Source: Rhynchopus sp. YZ270_cl-10
Lineage: Eukaryota; Euglenozoa; Diplonemea; Diplonemida; Diplonemidae
DNA length: 64,000 bases
Direction of reading: 5' to 3'
Assembly: GCA_964035575.1 (NCBI GenBank)
Contig: OZ037886.1
Location: 310,001-374,000, forward strand
Within the stretch, counting starts at the first letter, position 1, and each line of letters starts with the position of its first letter. Below are positions 21,191 through 31,362 of the stretch, piece after piece. A program made the position numbers and the translations under genes. The notes beneath the pieces are model-generated. The model was not told the DNA's origin and made no database searches. It worked only from the letters and a program-made list of their open reading frames with translations.

Positions 21191-22286
21191 TCATTCCTCC
21201 TTCTTCTCCTCAGTTGCGGCCTCCTCCTTCTTCTCCTCGCTCTTCTCCTTCTTCTCTCCCCTGGGGCGCCTCTCGCGCTGTGGTAAAGTGGTTTGAAATC
21301 AATTTTTTTTTGAAAATTGTAAATTTATAAGACGGGGGAGAGTTATTTATGACATGATATGCCCAAAGCATGCCATATCACCAAAAACCTTAACGTCATC
21401 ACCGTGCGGTTGCCTCTTACGTTGCTGCATAGCAAGGGGGAGAGGGGATGCTGTGTGTATGATACCTTACGCTTGTCTCCCTTCTGCGACACCTCAGCGC
21501 TCTTCCACTTGCGTGCACCCTCCTTCTCGCCGTAGTACGCAGCGAACTCACCCTTGGTGAACGCCTGCTTTCCATCCAACCGCTTCTCCTCCTTCTTCAC
21601 AATGGGGAACTTCACCATCAACTCCTTTGCGAGCAATTTCCTGTGAAATGGGGGAAGATGAAGATGAAGATGAAGAGCCAAGAAAGGAGTGATTTTTTGC
21701 ACATTTTTTTTTTGTTGTGTCGACAATCACCTGCTAGTGCAGGATCTGTACTCAATGTCGCCCGAAGGCTATTGTACTTAAAAGATATAGACGGTGGTCG
21801 CTTTTTTTGTTGTGGAATAATGGGAACATTGCAATCCAAACTCATCATGCATACCTGCTGGTCTTGCTGAGCTGGTTAACAAGGACCATCATGTCCTCAA
21901 GCTTCTTGTCCTCTTTCGCGCGGATCTCGTCGAACAGCTTCTTGTCCTCTGCCTCCTGCTCCTCAGTCTGTGAAGGTTTGGAAGTTTTTTGCCATGGGTA
22001 TTTCACAAAAAAAAAAATTCTCAGCCCTCCCATGACTAAATCACCTAAAAAGAACGCCTTGAGGAAAACTACATACCAGCTTGCCTCCCTCCTCCAGGAT
22101 GGCCTCCCCGCTCGCGTTGGTGCCCTTCGGCTTCTCACTGTCGTCCTTGTCGAAGCTGATGGCACGGCCCACACGCAGGGTTCCGTTCTTGATCTCGGAT
22201 TTGTCAATGCGCACCACGGTTCCGTCCTCCATCTCAACAAGCCCATAGTCATGTTTCCACACCTTCACGAATCCAGAGGACGACAT
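21191..22286 (-). CDS. CSD-FYG protein 3
   Basis: Four exons (22077-22286, 21855-21967, 21466-21640, 21191-21277) give 194 residues. Cold-shock domain 1-70 is divergent (MSSSGFVKVWKHDYGLVEME; RNP1 core YGLV rather than FGFV). The helical linker is TEEQEAEDKKLFDEIRAKED, the family motif FTKGEFAAYYGEKEGARKW, and the tail, on its own exon, is a Glu/Lys-rich mix (RERRPRGEKKEKSEEKKEE) rather than Gly/Lys. Intron 3 has a GTATCA donor. Intron 2 (21641-21854) contains a full R3 copy. A tRNA-like gene lies 160 bp upstream. Confidence 0.87.
21717..21803 (-). repeat. R3 short repeat in intron 2 of CSD-FYG 3
   Basis: TGTCGACAATCACC, stem CCTGC/GCAGG, ATCTGTACTCAATG, CGCCCGAAGGCTATTG, ending in AAAAGATATAGACGG. 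Confidence 0.8.
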
Positions 22287-22981
22287 TTTACTCTAAAAAA
22301 AAATAAGGGGGTGGGTGTAGGTGTGGCGCTTTTTTTTTTTTTGTGTGTTTGCGGGTGTGTACGTTGGTGGGGGAGTGTGTCTGTTTGTTGTGCTGGGGTT
22401 TATTTGAAAAAACGACGTAGAAATTTATGTATACTGGGGTGGTTGATGGACATTGAGGGGTTCGATCCCTCGGCCTCCCGTATGCAGAACGGACGCTCTA
22501 CCACTGAGCTAAACGCCCCTAATACTGAGGTGGGTGTTGTGGAGAGTGGTGTGTAACATTACAATGCACACAGCGAGGACAAAGAACCATCCACACTCTC
22601 GCTGCATTTCACCGCCGCTATTGGGGGTTTGACGAGGGTTCTGTTGCCATGACGGCCAGCTGGTTGCACCAAGTATGTTGAACAAAAAAAAAAACCCGTG
22701 AGGGTGGGGTCTATTCGTTATCCTACATAAGAGTGGGTATGGGAGGGAAGGCGGAGGGGTGTATGGCAATGCATGCAGGGGGGTCGAGAGGGGGGAAGCA
22801 CTGCGCGTTTGGAGAAGCAAAGGTGACGTAGCCTCACCTCAGAAGGGGGGGAAAAGAAAAAAAACGATCGATCTCGTTCTCCACCACTACACCCTGTGTG
22901 GGGGTTTTATTGTATGGCCTTTGTGGCGTTGATTCACCAAAAGAAAATCTGTGGAATTTTTTCGCGAAATAAACATTGCTC
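22287..22981. other. Spacer with tRNA-like gene
   Basis: Between the lipase-like gene and CSD-FYG 3; the only feature found is the tRNA-like sequence at 22447-22519. Confidence 0.4.
22447..22519 (-). tRNA. tRNA-Ala(UGC)-like gene, poor acceptor stem
   Basis: 73 nt on the minus strand. The D arm (TAGCTCAGTGGTAGAGC), a 5-bp anticodon stem (TCCGT/ACGGG) with loop TCTGCAT, and the T arm (GAGGG, ATCGAAC, CCCTC) all fold. Anticodon TGC and a G3:U70 pair, the alanine identity element, point to tRNA-Ala. Odd points: base 33 is C instead of U, and acceptor pairs 4-6 do not match. It may be a decayed copy, or a tRNA that needs repair. It lies in the same direction as the flanking protein genes. Confidence 0.6.
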
Positions 22982-24334
22982 TCAAAGCTTCGAGTTCGGC
23001 ATGTCAAAGGAAGGCATATCGGTGAGCAGCTCCCGCACCTTTGGGTTTTTTGTTAGGATGAAGCAGTATTGTTTGAGCTGAAACCCGGTCATCCCCACGG
23101 ACTTGACATGCTCTCTCCCAATCCAGCACGAACTCAGCACCCTCCTGTCCAGAAACGAGAGGGGCCAATCCGGGTTGCGCCTTTCCTTCGCTGTGAGCCC
23201 CTCCCACCACGAGATGAGGGTCAACGAGTCTTTCGGCAGCCACGTAATTGGGAGTGCATGAAGATCCCTCTTCCTTGTCCTATAGAGCTTGTTCCTGAGC
23301 GACTCATATGCGCTTCGTAGATGCGGCTCGTCGGCCTTGCAATCTTCTACACTCTTCTGCACAGAATGGAACTCAAAGAACTGCATGAGGTGGCTCGGCC
23401 ACACTGAGACAGACTCCCCTTCTGGCTCGCACACTGTTCCGGTGTCATCCTCAAAAAGGGGGACGATGTTGTGAATACTGTGCACCTGTTGCGTTTCATT
23501 GAATAAATCCCGCACAACAGGCTCCATTTTACTCAGATACTCATAAAGCTCTGGGACCGACCGCTCCAACAGCTTTTTCCCCATAAACCCCGCGACATCG
23601 AACCCCGTGAACGGCATATTCGGCAGCATCTGCGCGATTTTCTTCTGCGCCGACTCATCCGCCGACTCTTTACTCACCGACACCACCTCACGAGGCGGCA
23701 ACTGCACCACATGCCCTACCTGCGGTTTCAATGTATTAATTGTATTTGGCGGCCTCACATATACTATGATATCTGCCTCATCATATCGAAACGGATGCAT
23801 CGTCTTTTCCACAAACCCTCTGCACCCAGGTGTCTCAAACACAACAGCATAGGTATGCTCTGCAACCGCTCTACACGTCGCGAGCACGCCACCAAGAGAA
23901 TGCCCTGTATACGAAACGATGTAGTGACCAATACTGTGCAGCTCCATTTTTAATCGTGCCACCTTCCCAAACTGTTCTGCCAGAGTAAACTGTATTGTTG
24001 GCTCATCAAAGTAAACCCAAATGCCTGCACGCAGTCCTGCCGCATCTATTGTACCGCGCTTCGCAATAACAACATGCCCTCTCTCATGGTTGATGTACGC
24101 CGATGCCGCAAACCCCTCCCGATTCAAAGACAACTCCGACGAATGCAAAAAAATCTCCCACCCCTTCGGCAGCTGCCGGCTCGTCCCATCCCCGTATACA
24201 TGCTCAGACATCACTGCATAATCATAGTGGGGCACCACAGGCGCGTCTAAAGCCTCCTCATATGTCATCGGTGGATACGGCGCCTCATTACTACTGCTAA
24301 ACACCCCAGAAAGGAGACGGCTGAACAGACTCAT
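22982..24334 (-). CDS. Class 3 lipase-like alpha/beta-hydrolase
   Basis: Single exon, 450 residues. VVIAKRGT (about 88-95) and the nucleophile elbow GHSLGGV (144-150, with Ser146) match the fungal lipase (lipase class 3) fold, which hydrolyses acylglycerols or phospholipids. An Asp and a His that could complete the triad lie downstream (the HSIHNIVPLFEDDTG stretch looks suitable), but I cannot fix them without an alignment. The C-terminal 150 residues have no recognised domain. No signal peptide; the first 17 residues are weakly amphipathic. The substrate is unknown. Confidence 0.78.
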   Translation of the reverse strand: MSLFSRLLSGVFSSSNEAPYPPMTYEEALDAPVVPHYDYAVMSEHVYGDGTSRQLPKGWEIFLHSSELSLNREGFAASAYINHERGHVVIAKRGTIDAAGLRAGIWVYFDEPTIQFTLAEQFGKVARLKMELHSIGHYIVSYTGHSLGGVLATCRAVAEHTYAVVFETPGCRGFVEKTMHPFRYDEADIIVYVRPPNTINTLKPQVGHVVQLPPREVVSVSKESADESAQKKIAQMLPNMPFTGFDVAGFMGKKLLERSVPELYEYLSKMEPVVRDLFNETQQVHSIHNIVPLFEDDTGTVCEPEGESVSVWPSHLMQFFEFHSVQKSVEDCKADEPHLRSAYESLRNKLYRTRKRDLHALPITWLPKDSLTLISWWEGLTAKERRNPDWPLSFLDRRVLSSCWIGREHVKSVGMTGFQLKQYCFILTKNPKVRELLTDMPSFDMPNSKL

Positions 24335-24560
24335 TCTGTGGATGAACCTCTTCTGTTTGAAGTAAAGGAGGGGGGGGAAGGGGAGAAAGAATGGGATTAT
24401 TCGGGAGGTATAGGTGAGAGAGAGTGGAAAACTCCGAGAAAATGGTATAAAAAAAAAAACTGTAAGGCATCTCCGACCAATGATTAAAAATACGTTCCAT
24501 TCGGCGGATTCGAACGTTCATCAAATTGTATAAAATTCGTTCAGAATTCTATAATCATTG

Positions 24561-24650
24561 CCTCCGACTGACCCACGTACAATGCCAGCCATCCGGATGA
24601 AAGAGGACAAGTACCCTGCGGACTACAGTAGATGTAAAAAGGAAACCTAA
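24561..24650 (-). repeat. R5 short repeat
   Basis: CTCCGACTGACCCACGTACA, CCATCCGGATGAAAG, AGTAGATGTAAAAAGG. Confidence 0.75.
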
Positions 24651-24770
24651 AAATAGGGTAGGGAGGAAGGGGGAAGGGTCTGTATGTTATATATTCCACT
24701 GGTAACTTTTATTGAACAAACGAAGAAAGGAAAGGCTTGGCAAAAAAAAGAAGAAGAAAAAAATAAAACA

Positions 24771-24818
24771 AAAGGTCTTGTAAGATGAACCTAAGCCTCC
24801 CTGTGCTCAGTCACCTTG
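24771..24818 (-). repeat. R1 short repeat
   Basis: GTAAGATGAACCTAAGCCTC, then GTGCTCAGTCACC. Confidence 0.7.
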
Positions 24819-25411
24819 CAATTTTTTTTTTTGAATGGATTAGGGTAAACGGGGGGGTTAAAAAATAGCCATTTATTAACAACAAATAATGGGTCATTAC
24901 TAGAAGAGTTAAAAGGAGGTAACGAAAAAAAATTTGGTGGGGGATAAAAAACTCCATAAATTCACAAATCCCTTTTCCTACAAAAGAAAAACGTAATAAA
25001 AAAAGGGGGGAAGGTGTGTCAACTGCCTTTTTCCGAAAATGTCACAGCTGTGGGTTATCGAAAACCCCCCAAAAAAAATTTTTTTTTTGTAAAGAGCCAC
25101 AAAAAGACTCTAAAGACGCACTTCTCAAGGAGTGTGTGTCCACCAAAAAAAAAAAAAGGAAAGTGTTTTAACAAAAGAGGGGGGGAATCACGTTGTTATT
25201 ATTCACAATACTCCATCACCCCATCCCTTGTCCTTACTCTCTAACAACGTTGGCTGTTTTTTTTTCTTTTTCTGTTCGACTACAATAAAGCAATATTATA
25301 ACATACACCTTCAATGAACTGAAAGTATAGGTATCGGGATCAACAAAAATGTTCCCTTCTTTTTGTGCATGTTTTGCAAAAAAAAAAAAAAGTGAAAAAG
25401 CAAAGTACAGG

Positions 25412-25471
25412 GAAGTTGAAAGTGCCCACGCCTCACCGTTCAACGACGGACGCAGGCACCGGAACAAATAG
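25412..25471 (-). repeat. R4 short repeat
   Basis: GAAGTTGAAAGTGCCCACGC, CTCACCGTTCA, GGACGCAGGCACCG. Confidence 0.75.
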
Positions 25472-25854
25472 TAACCCTGATAGGTAAGTAAAAGGGAAAA
25501 GGCTATTTTTTTTCGTTGATTGCTCAATTACCCTGTTGGAGGGGGGTGATTGGCGACCATATGCTCCGCTTGTGGGTATTTAAAAAAAAAATGCAAGAAC
25601 ACTGCAAGATCTATGAACTCTCTCCACAAGGAGGGGGGGGGAAAAAAAACATCCCTTTTTTCAGGAACACCCTACATTTTTTTGTCCCCCTCCTCGTCAT
25701 CCATTTTTTTGTTTTTGTTTTTGTATCGAATTTCGCACACAATTTCCCCCTAACGACGGGAATACTTTGCTTTTATTTGTTTTTTTGGTTACGTTATCAA
25801 TGGCGTGCCTGTGTGTTATTTTTGGAGTTATTTCAGAGTAATGAATAAAACATT

Positions 25855-27085
25855 TTAGGGGCTAAATGGGGTTTTTATGAAGCTAGTTGGGGTTTGTGGA
25901 CATACCCCTTTGCCGCCTTTACCTCCCTTTCCTCCCTTGGCAGTGCGGCCTGCCAGGTTCCACATAATCTCTCCCTTCTGCGGTCCGTAGAACGCGACGA
26001 ACTCCTTCTTCGTGTAGGTCTTGCTGCCTTTGTCAGTAGGGTCCGCACGCTTCCCAGAGTCTTTGCCGCTTTGAAGCACTCCAAGGTCCAACTCCTGCAG
26101 CAACTCCTTCACAAGCTGGACCCTGAAAGAATAAACATGTGACAAGGCTTCATGATTGCAATCGGCTTTATAAAAATCGAAAAAAACTAAATTAACATTT
26201 TGCTTTGTCTTCACTAATCTACTGCGTCTTTTTTCGTTGACCGCAGCCATTTTAGGAAGCCATACCCTGGGCACGATAATTGGGTGAGGGGGAATGATTC
26301 AAAAGGAAAAAAGCGTGAGGAACAAATTTACCGTTGGCTAATCAAGTTCAGCTTCTAATAACAGTGCGTAGCAAAGTAGAAACGTAACACTCACACGATA
26401 AAGCCCATGGGAGAGGTTGTGAAACGCAGACACTTGGGAGTTGCTGACAGGGAATTGTAGAACTGTAAGCAGGCACACAGTCATTTCCCCATCCTGATTA
26501 CATAATGAAAAAAGGGGGCGGGCGGGCGGGGGTTGTTGCATACTTGTTGGCAGTGCTCATCTTGGTCACTTCGTCGTAGACGGGGTCGTACTCCTCTTTG
26601 TTCTTTGCTTTGAGCTCCTCACGGATTTCTGCCCTCAGCTTCTTGTCGACCTCGATGTCAGCCTCTTCCTGAGGTTAAGTGAAAACAAAATTGGTGATGG
26701 ACGAGAGACCGTTTCTAGACCATCATGGTCGTGGAAGAGAATGAGAAGTGAATTTGATGTACGGACACCATAGATGCAGGGCGAAATGAAAAAGAGTTAG
26801 TTGAAACGCGCTAAAGCAGCTCGGTCGCGGAAAAAAAAAAAAAAAAAACGACGCCCCACATACCAGCATCTCCCCCTTCTTCAGCACACCTTCCCCGGAA
26901 ACGTTGGTCCCCTTGAGCTTCCCTTCGTGTCCATCAGCTTCGACAGTGTCAAACTGGATTGTGTGTCCAACACGCAGACGTCCTCCCCCAATCTCATCCG
27001 CCCGCACGTACACGACCTGTCCTGATTCCTGCACTGCGAATCCGTACGTCCCCTTCCACACAGTGACCTTGCCGGACTGTGCCAT
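25855..27085 (-). CDS. CSD-FYG protein 4
   Basis: Exons 26864-27085, 26544-26668 and 25906-26122 are secure. Cold-shock domain 1-74 (MAQSGKVTVWKGTYGFAVQE; QVVYVRADEI), linker EEADIEVDKKLRAEIREELK, family motif YTKKEFVAFYGPQKGEIMW, then a GGKGGKGG tail. The tail meets a GTATGT donor at 25905, so a small last exon probably follows; one candidate acceptor near 25819 would add Ala-Arg-His and a stop. Without that splice the frame stops at 25855, which I use as the end. Intron 2 (26123-26543, 421 bp) holds an R7 copy and intron 1 an R6 copy. Confidence 0.83.
26445..26501 (-). repeat. R7 short repeat in intron 2 of CSD-FYG 4
   Basis: TGACAGGGAATT, CTGTAAGCAGGCACACAGTC, ATTTCCCC; matches 38587-38635. 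Confidence 0.7.
26797..26832 (-). repeat. R6 short repeat in intron 1 of CSD-FYG 4
   Basis: GTTGAAACGCGCTAAAGCAG then CTCGGTCG. Confidence 0.65.
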
Positions 27086-27249
27086 TTCTCGCTCTCGCTC
27101 TCTTATACCGTTTCTAGAGAAAAAAAAATCCCCCTTTTGTTCACAAATAAGACCTCTCAAATGAGAAGATCAAAGAAGTATCTCGTGTAGTCCTTATTAG
27201 ATGGTACAGTGAGGGGAAAGGGAGGGGGTGTTTTTTTTTGAGTGATAAA

Positions 27250-27300
27250 GAGAGAAAAGCTTATAGGATGAATCCTAAGCCTTTCATGCTTAGTCTGATT
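27250..27300 (-). repeat. R1 short repeat
   Basis: GCTTATAGGATGAATCCTAA, GCC, then CATGCTTAGTCTG; the internal CTAAGC/GCTTAG stem is intact. Confidence 0.75.
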
Positions 27301-27369
27301 AGATTACTTACTGTTTTGAACATTGGTGCTCTCGTGCTAAGTCACCTTTGGTCACATTCGTTATCGCGC

Positions 27370-27432
27370 GGCAGAGAAGTTGAAAAGCACAAATGCCTCG
27401 CCGTACACCAGCGGACACAGGCACTGATTCTC
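27370..27432 (-). repeat. R4 short repeat
   Basis: GAAGTTGAAAAGCACAAATG, CCTCGCCG, GGACACAGGCACTG. Confidence 0.7.
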
Positions 27433-27744
27433 CGCGACGCTAACCTATTGTGAAAGAAGTGAAATATTTTTTTTGTATAGAAGGAAACAGAGGGGGGATC
27501 GAGAAAAAAAGGGGGGAAAGGGGTGTGGCTCTTTTTGTTAACGTTTGCGTCGCTGTGCGAAAAGGGTGGGGTGTGTGTGGAGTATAGGTACAAGAAAAAA
27601 AGGGGGGGGGGGAAGAGAAGAGGAATCCAGGCAGATCCACACTCTTTCTTGTAACATTGCAGGTCAGATGTGCCGTCTTAAATGCTGTACAGTGGTGTGT
27701 AGCAGTGTTCGGTTCAGGACACACGGAACCCGATTGTGAAACTT

Positions 27745-27806
27745 CTTCGAAAACTTGGTTGGATTAGTGTACACACCCGAGGATATGCTCCGCTGTACAT
27801 TATATA
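27745..27806 (-). repeat. R8 short repeat
   Basis: CTTGGTTGGATTAGTGTACA, CACCCGAGGATATGCTCC, GCTGTACATT; ends pair to form a hairpin. Confidence 0.7.
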
Positions 27807-28104
27807 TTTTTGTTCCCCTCAAAAAATAAAAAAAGGTGTTGTTAGATGAAAGTTGCAAAGTGCAAAACCCCACTCTCCACTTTTTTTTTATTCATGAGGA
27901 AAAAAAAAACGATCCCAGTTTTCCTCAGCACATTCCTCTTCGTCAGTGTAATTTGAGAGGTGTGCTTTATAAACAGGGTGAGGGGGGTAATTTTTTTTTG
28001 CTTTTTGAAAATTTAGTTTTTTTGTATTAGTGGCACCCAATGGTGCCATGGTTTCTTATTTTTTTTTGAATTTTTTTGTTTGTTTGTTTTTTAATTTATA
28101 TTGT

Positions 28105-28145
28105 TATGTCGAAAATCACCCACAAGGTAGGTGGGTAGGTAGAAA
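28105..28145 (-). repeat. R3-like short repeat, degenerate
   Basis: GTCGAAAATCACCCACAAGG followed by TAGGTGGG; the stem CCCAC/GTGGG is kept while its sequence differs from other copies. Confidence 0.5.
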
Positions 28146-28344
28146 TTTGGTAGTGTTGGGACATCCCTTCGGACGACCCCCCCGCACTCATTATTGTCTT
28201 TCTTTTGAAACTGTTAATCTCCCCTCTTTTCTTTGTGTAGAAACTGAGTGCAATTTGTTGTCCCCTCATCTCCGCTTTATTCTTGAAAACAGATGGGGAA
28301 AAGAAACGCACCTTTTTTTTCAATTTCATATTTTTTTTTTTTGA

Positions 28345-28401
28345 AAAACTTGGTTGTATTAGTACAGTCACCCGAGGATGCACTCCACTGTACTATCTTT
28401 T
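28345..28401 (-). repeat. R8 short repeat
   Basis: CTTGGTTGTATTAGTACAGT, CACCCGAGGATGCACTCC, ACTGTACTA; perfect 9-bp stem. Confidence 0.75.
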
Positions 28402-28711
28402 TTTGTTGTACCGGAAAGGGTAAAAAATGGGAAGCAAAAAAAAAAAAAGAAAAACTCACTCAAAATTAAAATAATAACTTAGACGCATTTGACGCAATAC
28501 TTATTCACATTTGCAAACATAGGCACACTACACACAGAGGGGGGCAAGGTAGGTAACAAGGAACCCTTTCACTGCCGGGGGGGACTTCCTTTACACCATT
28601 GTCACAGCTCTGCCCCCAAAGAATTGTACAGCATATTTGCACCCCCGTACTGCACAACCAATGAAGACAGCCGTGTTCGTGGGGGAGGAGAGAAAGAGAG
28701 AGGAGGGGTGC

Positions 28712-29456
28712 TTAATTTCTGCTTCCCTTGCCGCCCTTCTTACCCCCTTTGCCACCCTTCTTGCCGCCTTTCTTCCCACCCTTCCCTGCCATGTTCCACA
28801 TGCGCAGTCCGTTTTGTGGTCCATAGAAAGCGAGGAACTCATCCTTGGAGAAGCGGGGTCCGCCCTGGAGGGTTGGGTCCTGTCTTTTCTCCTCCTTGAA
28901 GGTTACGCTGTCCTGCAGCTTCAGCTCTTTGATCAGTTCGTGTGCTAGTTGGAATCTGTGGAGTGTCATGTGTCATGTTGCTTTATTTGGGGTCGCAGGG
29001 GGAACATTTTGGTATAGGGGGGCGTGGGATACCTGTTGCTGCGGCTCATGGCATCGACCTTTTCTTTAACGGGGTCGTACTCAGCTTTGTTCTTTTCTTT
29101 TGACGCTGTGCGGATCTCCTCCTGCAGCTTCTTGTCTGCCTCGAAGTCCTCCTCAGACTGCAAGGAATGTTGGTTTTTTTTTGATAATTTGTGTAAAAAA
29201 CACGCCTTTTTTTGGCATATTTGTGTCTACATACCAGCTTCTCCCCTTTCGCAAGAACACCCTCCCCAGTCACGTTCACTCCCTTCATACGGTCCTCGCG
29301 CCCTTCGATTGCCTCCATGTCGAACTTCACAGTGCGTCCAACACGCAGCCTGCCCCCGTCCATGTCGGTGCTGTGTATGTAAACGGAAGTGCCATCCTCT
29401 GTGTCGACAAAGCCGAAGATACCCTTCCAACTCTGCACAGTTCCTGAGAGTGCCAT
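28712..29456 (-). CDS. CSD-FYG protein 5
   Basis: Exons 29235-29456, 29033-29157 and 28712-28955 give 196 residues. Cold-shock domain 1-74 (MALSGTVQSWKGIFGFVD; SVYIHSTDM), linker SEEDFEADKKLQEEIRTA, motif RFSKDEFLAFYGPQNGLRMW and a GGKK-repeat tail. Exons 2 and 3 are nearly identical to those of CSD-FYG 2, so the two genes are recent duplicates or have undergone conversion. Its introns are both 77 bp, against 203 and 312 bp there. Donors are GTATGT and GTATCC. Confidence 0.9.
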
Positions 29457-29547
29457 AGTGTCAAGTCTTGTGTATGCTGCCATGGGTGTGGTGTGGAGGG
29501 GAGGCAGGTAGGTAGGTAGCAACTAAAACGTCCGCGCGTAGTACTTT

Positions 29548-30053
29548 CTTGGTATTGAACAACAATAAAAGTGGAAAACGATGAACACGGACCACCGCTT
29601 GCACCTGAACAAAGACATGTTCGACAGAAATCTGCCAGGAACACGTTTGAGGACAGACACTGCAGGATACGGTTTTACGAGCCCAATCACGCCATCTCAC
29701 AAACGTGAGACGACGTGTTTTAAAATAGTGGGTGCCAACAGGGGAGGGAAGGGAATCGGCAATATTAAAGCTAGCCAAGCACCGCCACTTGCTCATTGCA
29801 GAAGTGAGGGTAGAGCTGTGCTGCCACAAGACGTGACAACAGGACGTGCCGACCATTCACCATTTTTTCTTTGTTTTGTTTTTTTTGCTAAATTAACCCA
29901 TGTTTTCTCGTTAGTGTGCTGCTCTTTGCATGCCGTGTTGTTCTGCTCCGTTTCGGTTATTTGCACTCTTCTTGTGTGTAGAAAAAATGTACACTATACT
30001 TTCGTTCGTGGCTTTTCCTTCTCATTCTCGTAACGTTCTACGTTGCTGCCATA
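29548..30053. repeat. CSD array spacer unit, copy next to gene A
   Basis: About 500 bp between the last exon of gene A and the upstream end of CSD-FYG 5; nearly identical spacers follow all five array genes (starting near 30854, 32121, 33371 and 34678). On the minus strand this is the 3' untranslated and intergenic part. The junction at 29548, where similarity begins, marks one end of the array. Confidence 0.85.
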
Positions 30054-30763
30054 TCACTGTGTGGTGTGTGGTGATGGTAGTTTACTTAATCAGGATTAAT
30101 GTTCGACCTTTCCGGCATTTCTCTGGAAGTTCGGTCTATTTTACGGCCGACAACAATTACAATTACGGTACATACCTTCTTGGACTTCTTGGCCTTTCCT
30201 CCCTTCTTCGAGAGTGCTCCGGCAACCTCCCACATGCGTGCTCCCTCGCGTGCTCCGTAGAACTGTGCGAACTCAGCCTTGGTGAAGGTGGGTCCTCCGG
30301 GTGCGGTGGGGTCCTTGCGGCGCTCGTTAGCGACCTTCGCTGCCTTCTTTGCTGCCTCCTGCGACACAGGTGCCTGCAGACCCAGCTCCTTCGTCAGCTC
30401 ACGCACAAGGCGCAGCTTGGCTCCCTTGCTCAGAGTGTCGACCTTCTCCTTCACGGGCTCGTAGGCCTTGTCCTGCTCCGCCTTGTACTCCTCCTTGATC
30501 GTCTCACGGATCTTCTTGTCCGCCTCGAAGTCCTCGTCCGAGAGCTTCTCACCCTTGGCCATCACACCCTTACCAGACACGTTCACTCCCTTTACGCGTC
30601 CGTCGTGACCCTCAACGGCCTCAGTGTCGAGAGACACCTTGTGGCCAACACGGAGACGGCCTCCGTCAATCTCCTCGGTGTGCACGTACGCGACGGTGCC
30701 ATCCGCAAGGTCAACAAACCCGAACTTCCCGTTGAAGGACTTCACGGTTCCTGTCTTCGACAT
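30054..30763 (-). CDS. CSD-FYG array gene A
   Basis: The first coding exon is 30176-30763 (196 residues), ending in KKSKK at a GTATGT donor. The best acceptor puts TGA as the first codon of the last exon (stop 30054-30056, intron 30057-30175). Cold-shock domain 1-75 (MSKTGTVKSFNGKFGFVD with FGFV; VAYVHTEEI), a charged helical linker (DEDFEADKKIRETIKEEYKA), an Ala/Lys helix, the motif FTKAEFAQFYGAREGARMW, and a Lys-rich tail. Unlike the dispersed genes it lacks the two introns in the body. The terminal intron holds an R9 insertion. Confidence 0.9.
30101..30167 (-). repeat. R9 insertion in the terminal intron of gene A
   Basis: GTTCGACCTTTCCGGCATTT, CTCTGGAAGTTCGGTCTATT. Introns of genes B (52 bp) and C (56 bp) lack it; the intron of A is 119 bp. 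Confidence 0.8.
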
Positions 30764-31362
30764 TGTTAAGTGTTAGTTATACGTTGGGCTGTGGGTGGTT
30801 GATATGATGTGAAGGGAACATGCCGGAACTTATGGAATACAAAAGTCACCCCCTACTTTCTTGGTATTGAACAACAATAAAAGTGGAAAACGATGAACAC
30901 GGACCACCGCTTGCACCTGAACAAAGACATGTTCGACAGAAATCTGCCAGGAACACGTTTGAGGACAGACACTGCAGGATACGGTTTTACGAGCCCAATC
31001 ACGCCATCTCACAAACGTGAGACGACGTGTTTTAAAATAGTGGGTGCCAACAGGGGAGGGAAGGGAATCGGCAATATTAAAGCTAGCCAAGCACCGCCAC
31101 TTGCTCATTGCAGAAGTGAGGGTAGAGCTGTGCTGCCACAAGACGTGACAACAGGACGTGCCGACCATTCACCATTTTTTCTTTGTTTTGTTTTTTGCTA
31201 AATTAACCCATGTTTTCTCGTTAGTGTGCTGCTCTTTGCATGCCGTGTTGTTCTGCTCCGTTTCGGTTATTTGCACTCTTCTTGTGTGTAGAAAAATGTA
31301 CACTATACTTTCGTTCGTGGCTCTTCCTTCTCATTCTCGTAACGTTCTATATTGCTGCCATA

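Larger units (their letters stand above)
24335..25854. other. Gene-free spacer with repeats
   Basis: 1.5 kb with R5 (24561-24650), R1 (24771-24818) and R4 (25412-25471), and several homopolymers. It would include the 3' end of CSD-FYG 4. Confidence 0.45.
27086..28711. other. Repeat-rich spacer
   Basis: 1.6 kb between CSD-FYG 4 and 5 with R1 (27250-27300), R4 (27370-27432), two R8 copies (27745, 28345) and a degenerate R3 (28105). No gene. Confidence 0.5.

Noticed and set aside
29581-30033. Plus-strand frame conserved in all five CSD spacers (MNTDHRLHLNKDMF...)
   Set aside because: Conservation comes from the recent duplication of the whole unit; frames end differently between copies and run against the direction of all other genes.
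30086-30175. C-terminal extensions of the CSD array proteins past KKSKK
   Set aside because: They begin at a GTATGT donor and differ completely between A, B and C, as intron sequence would.
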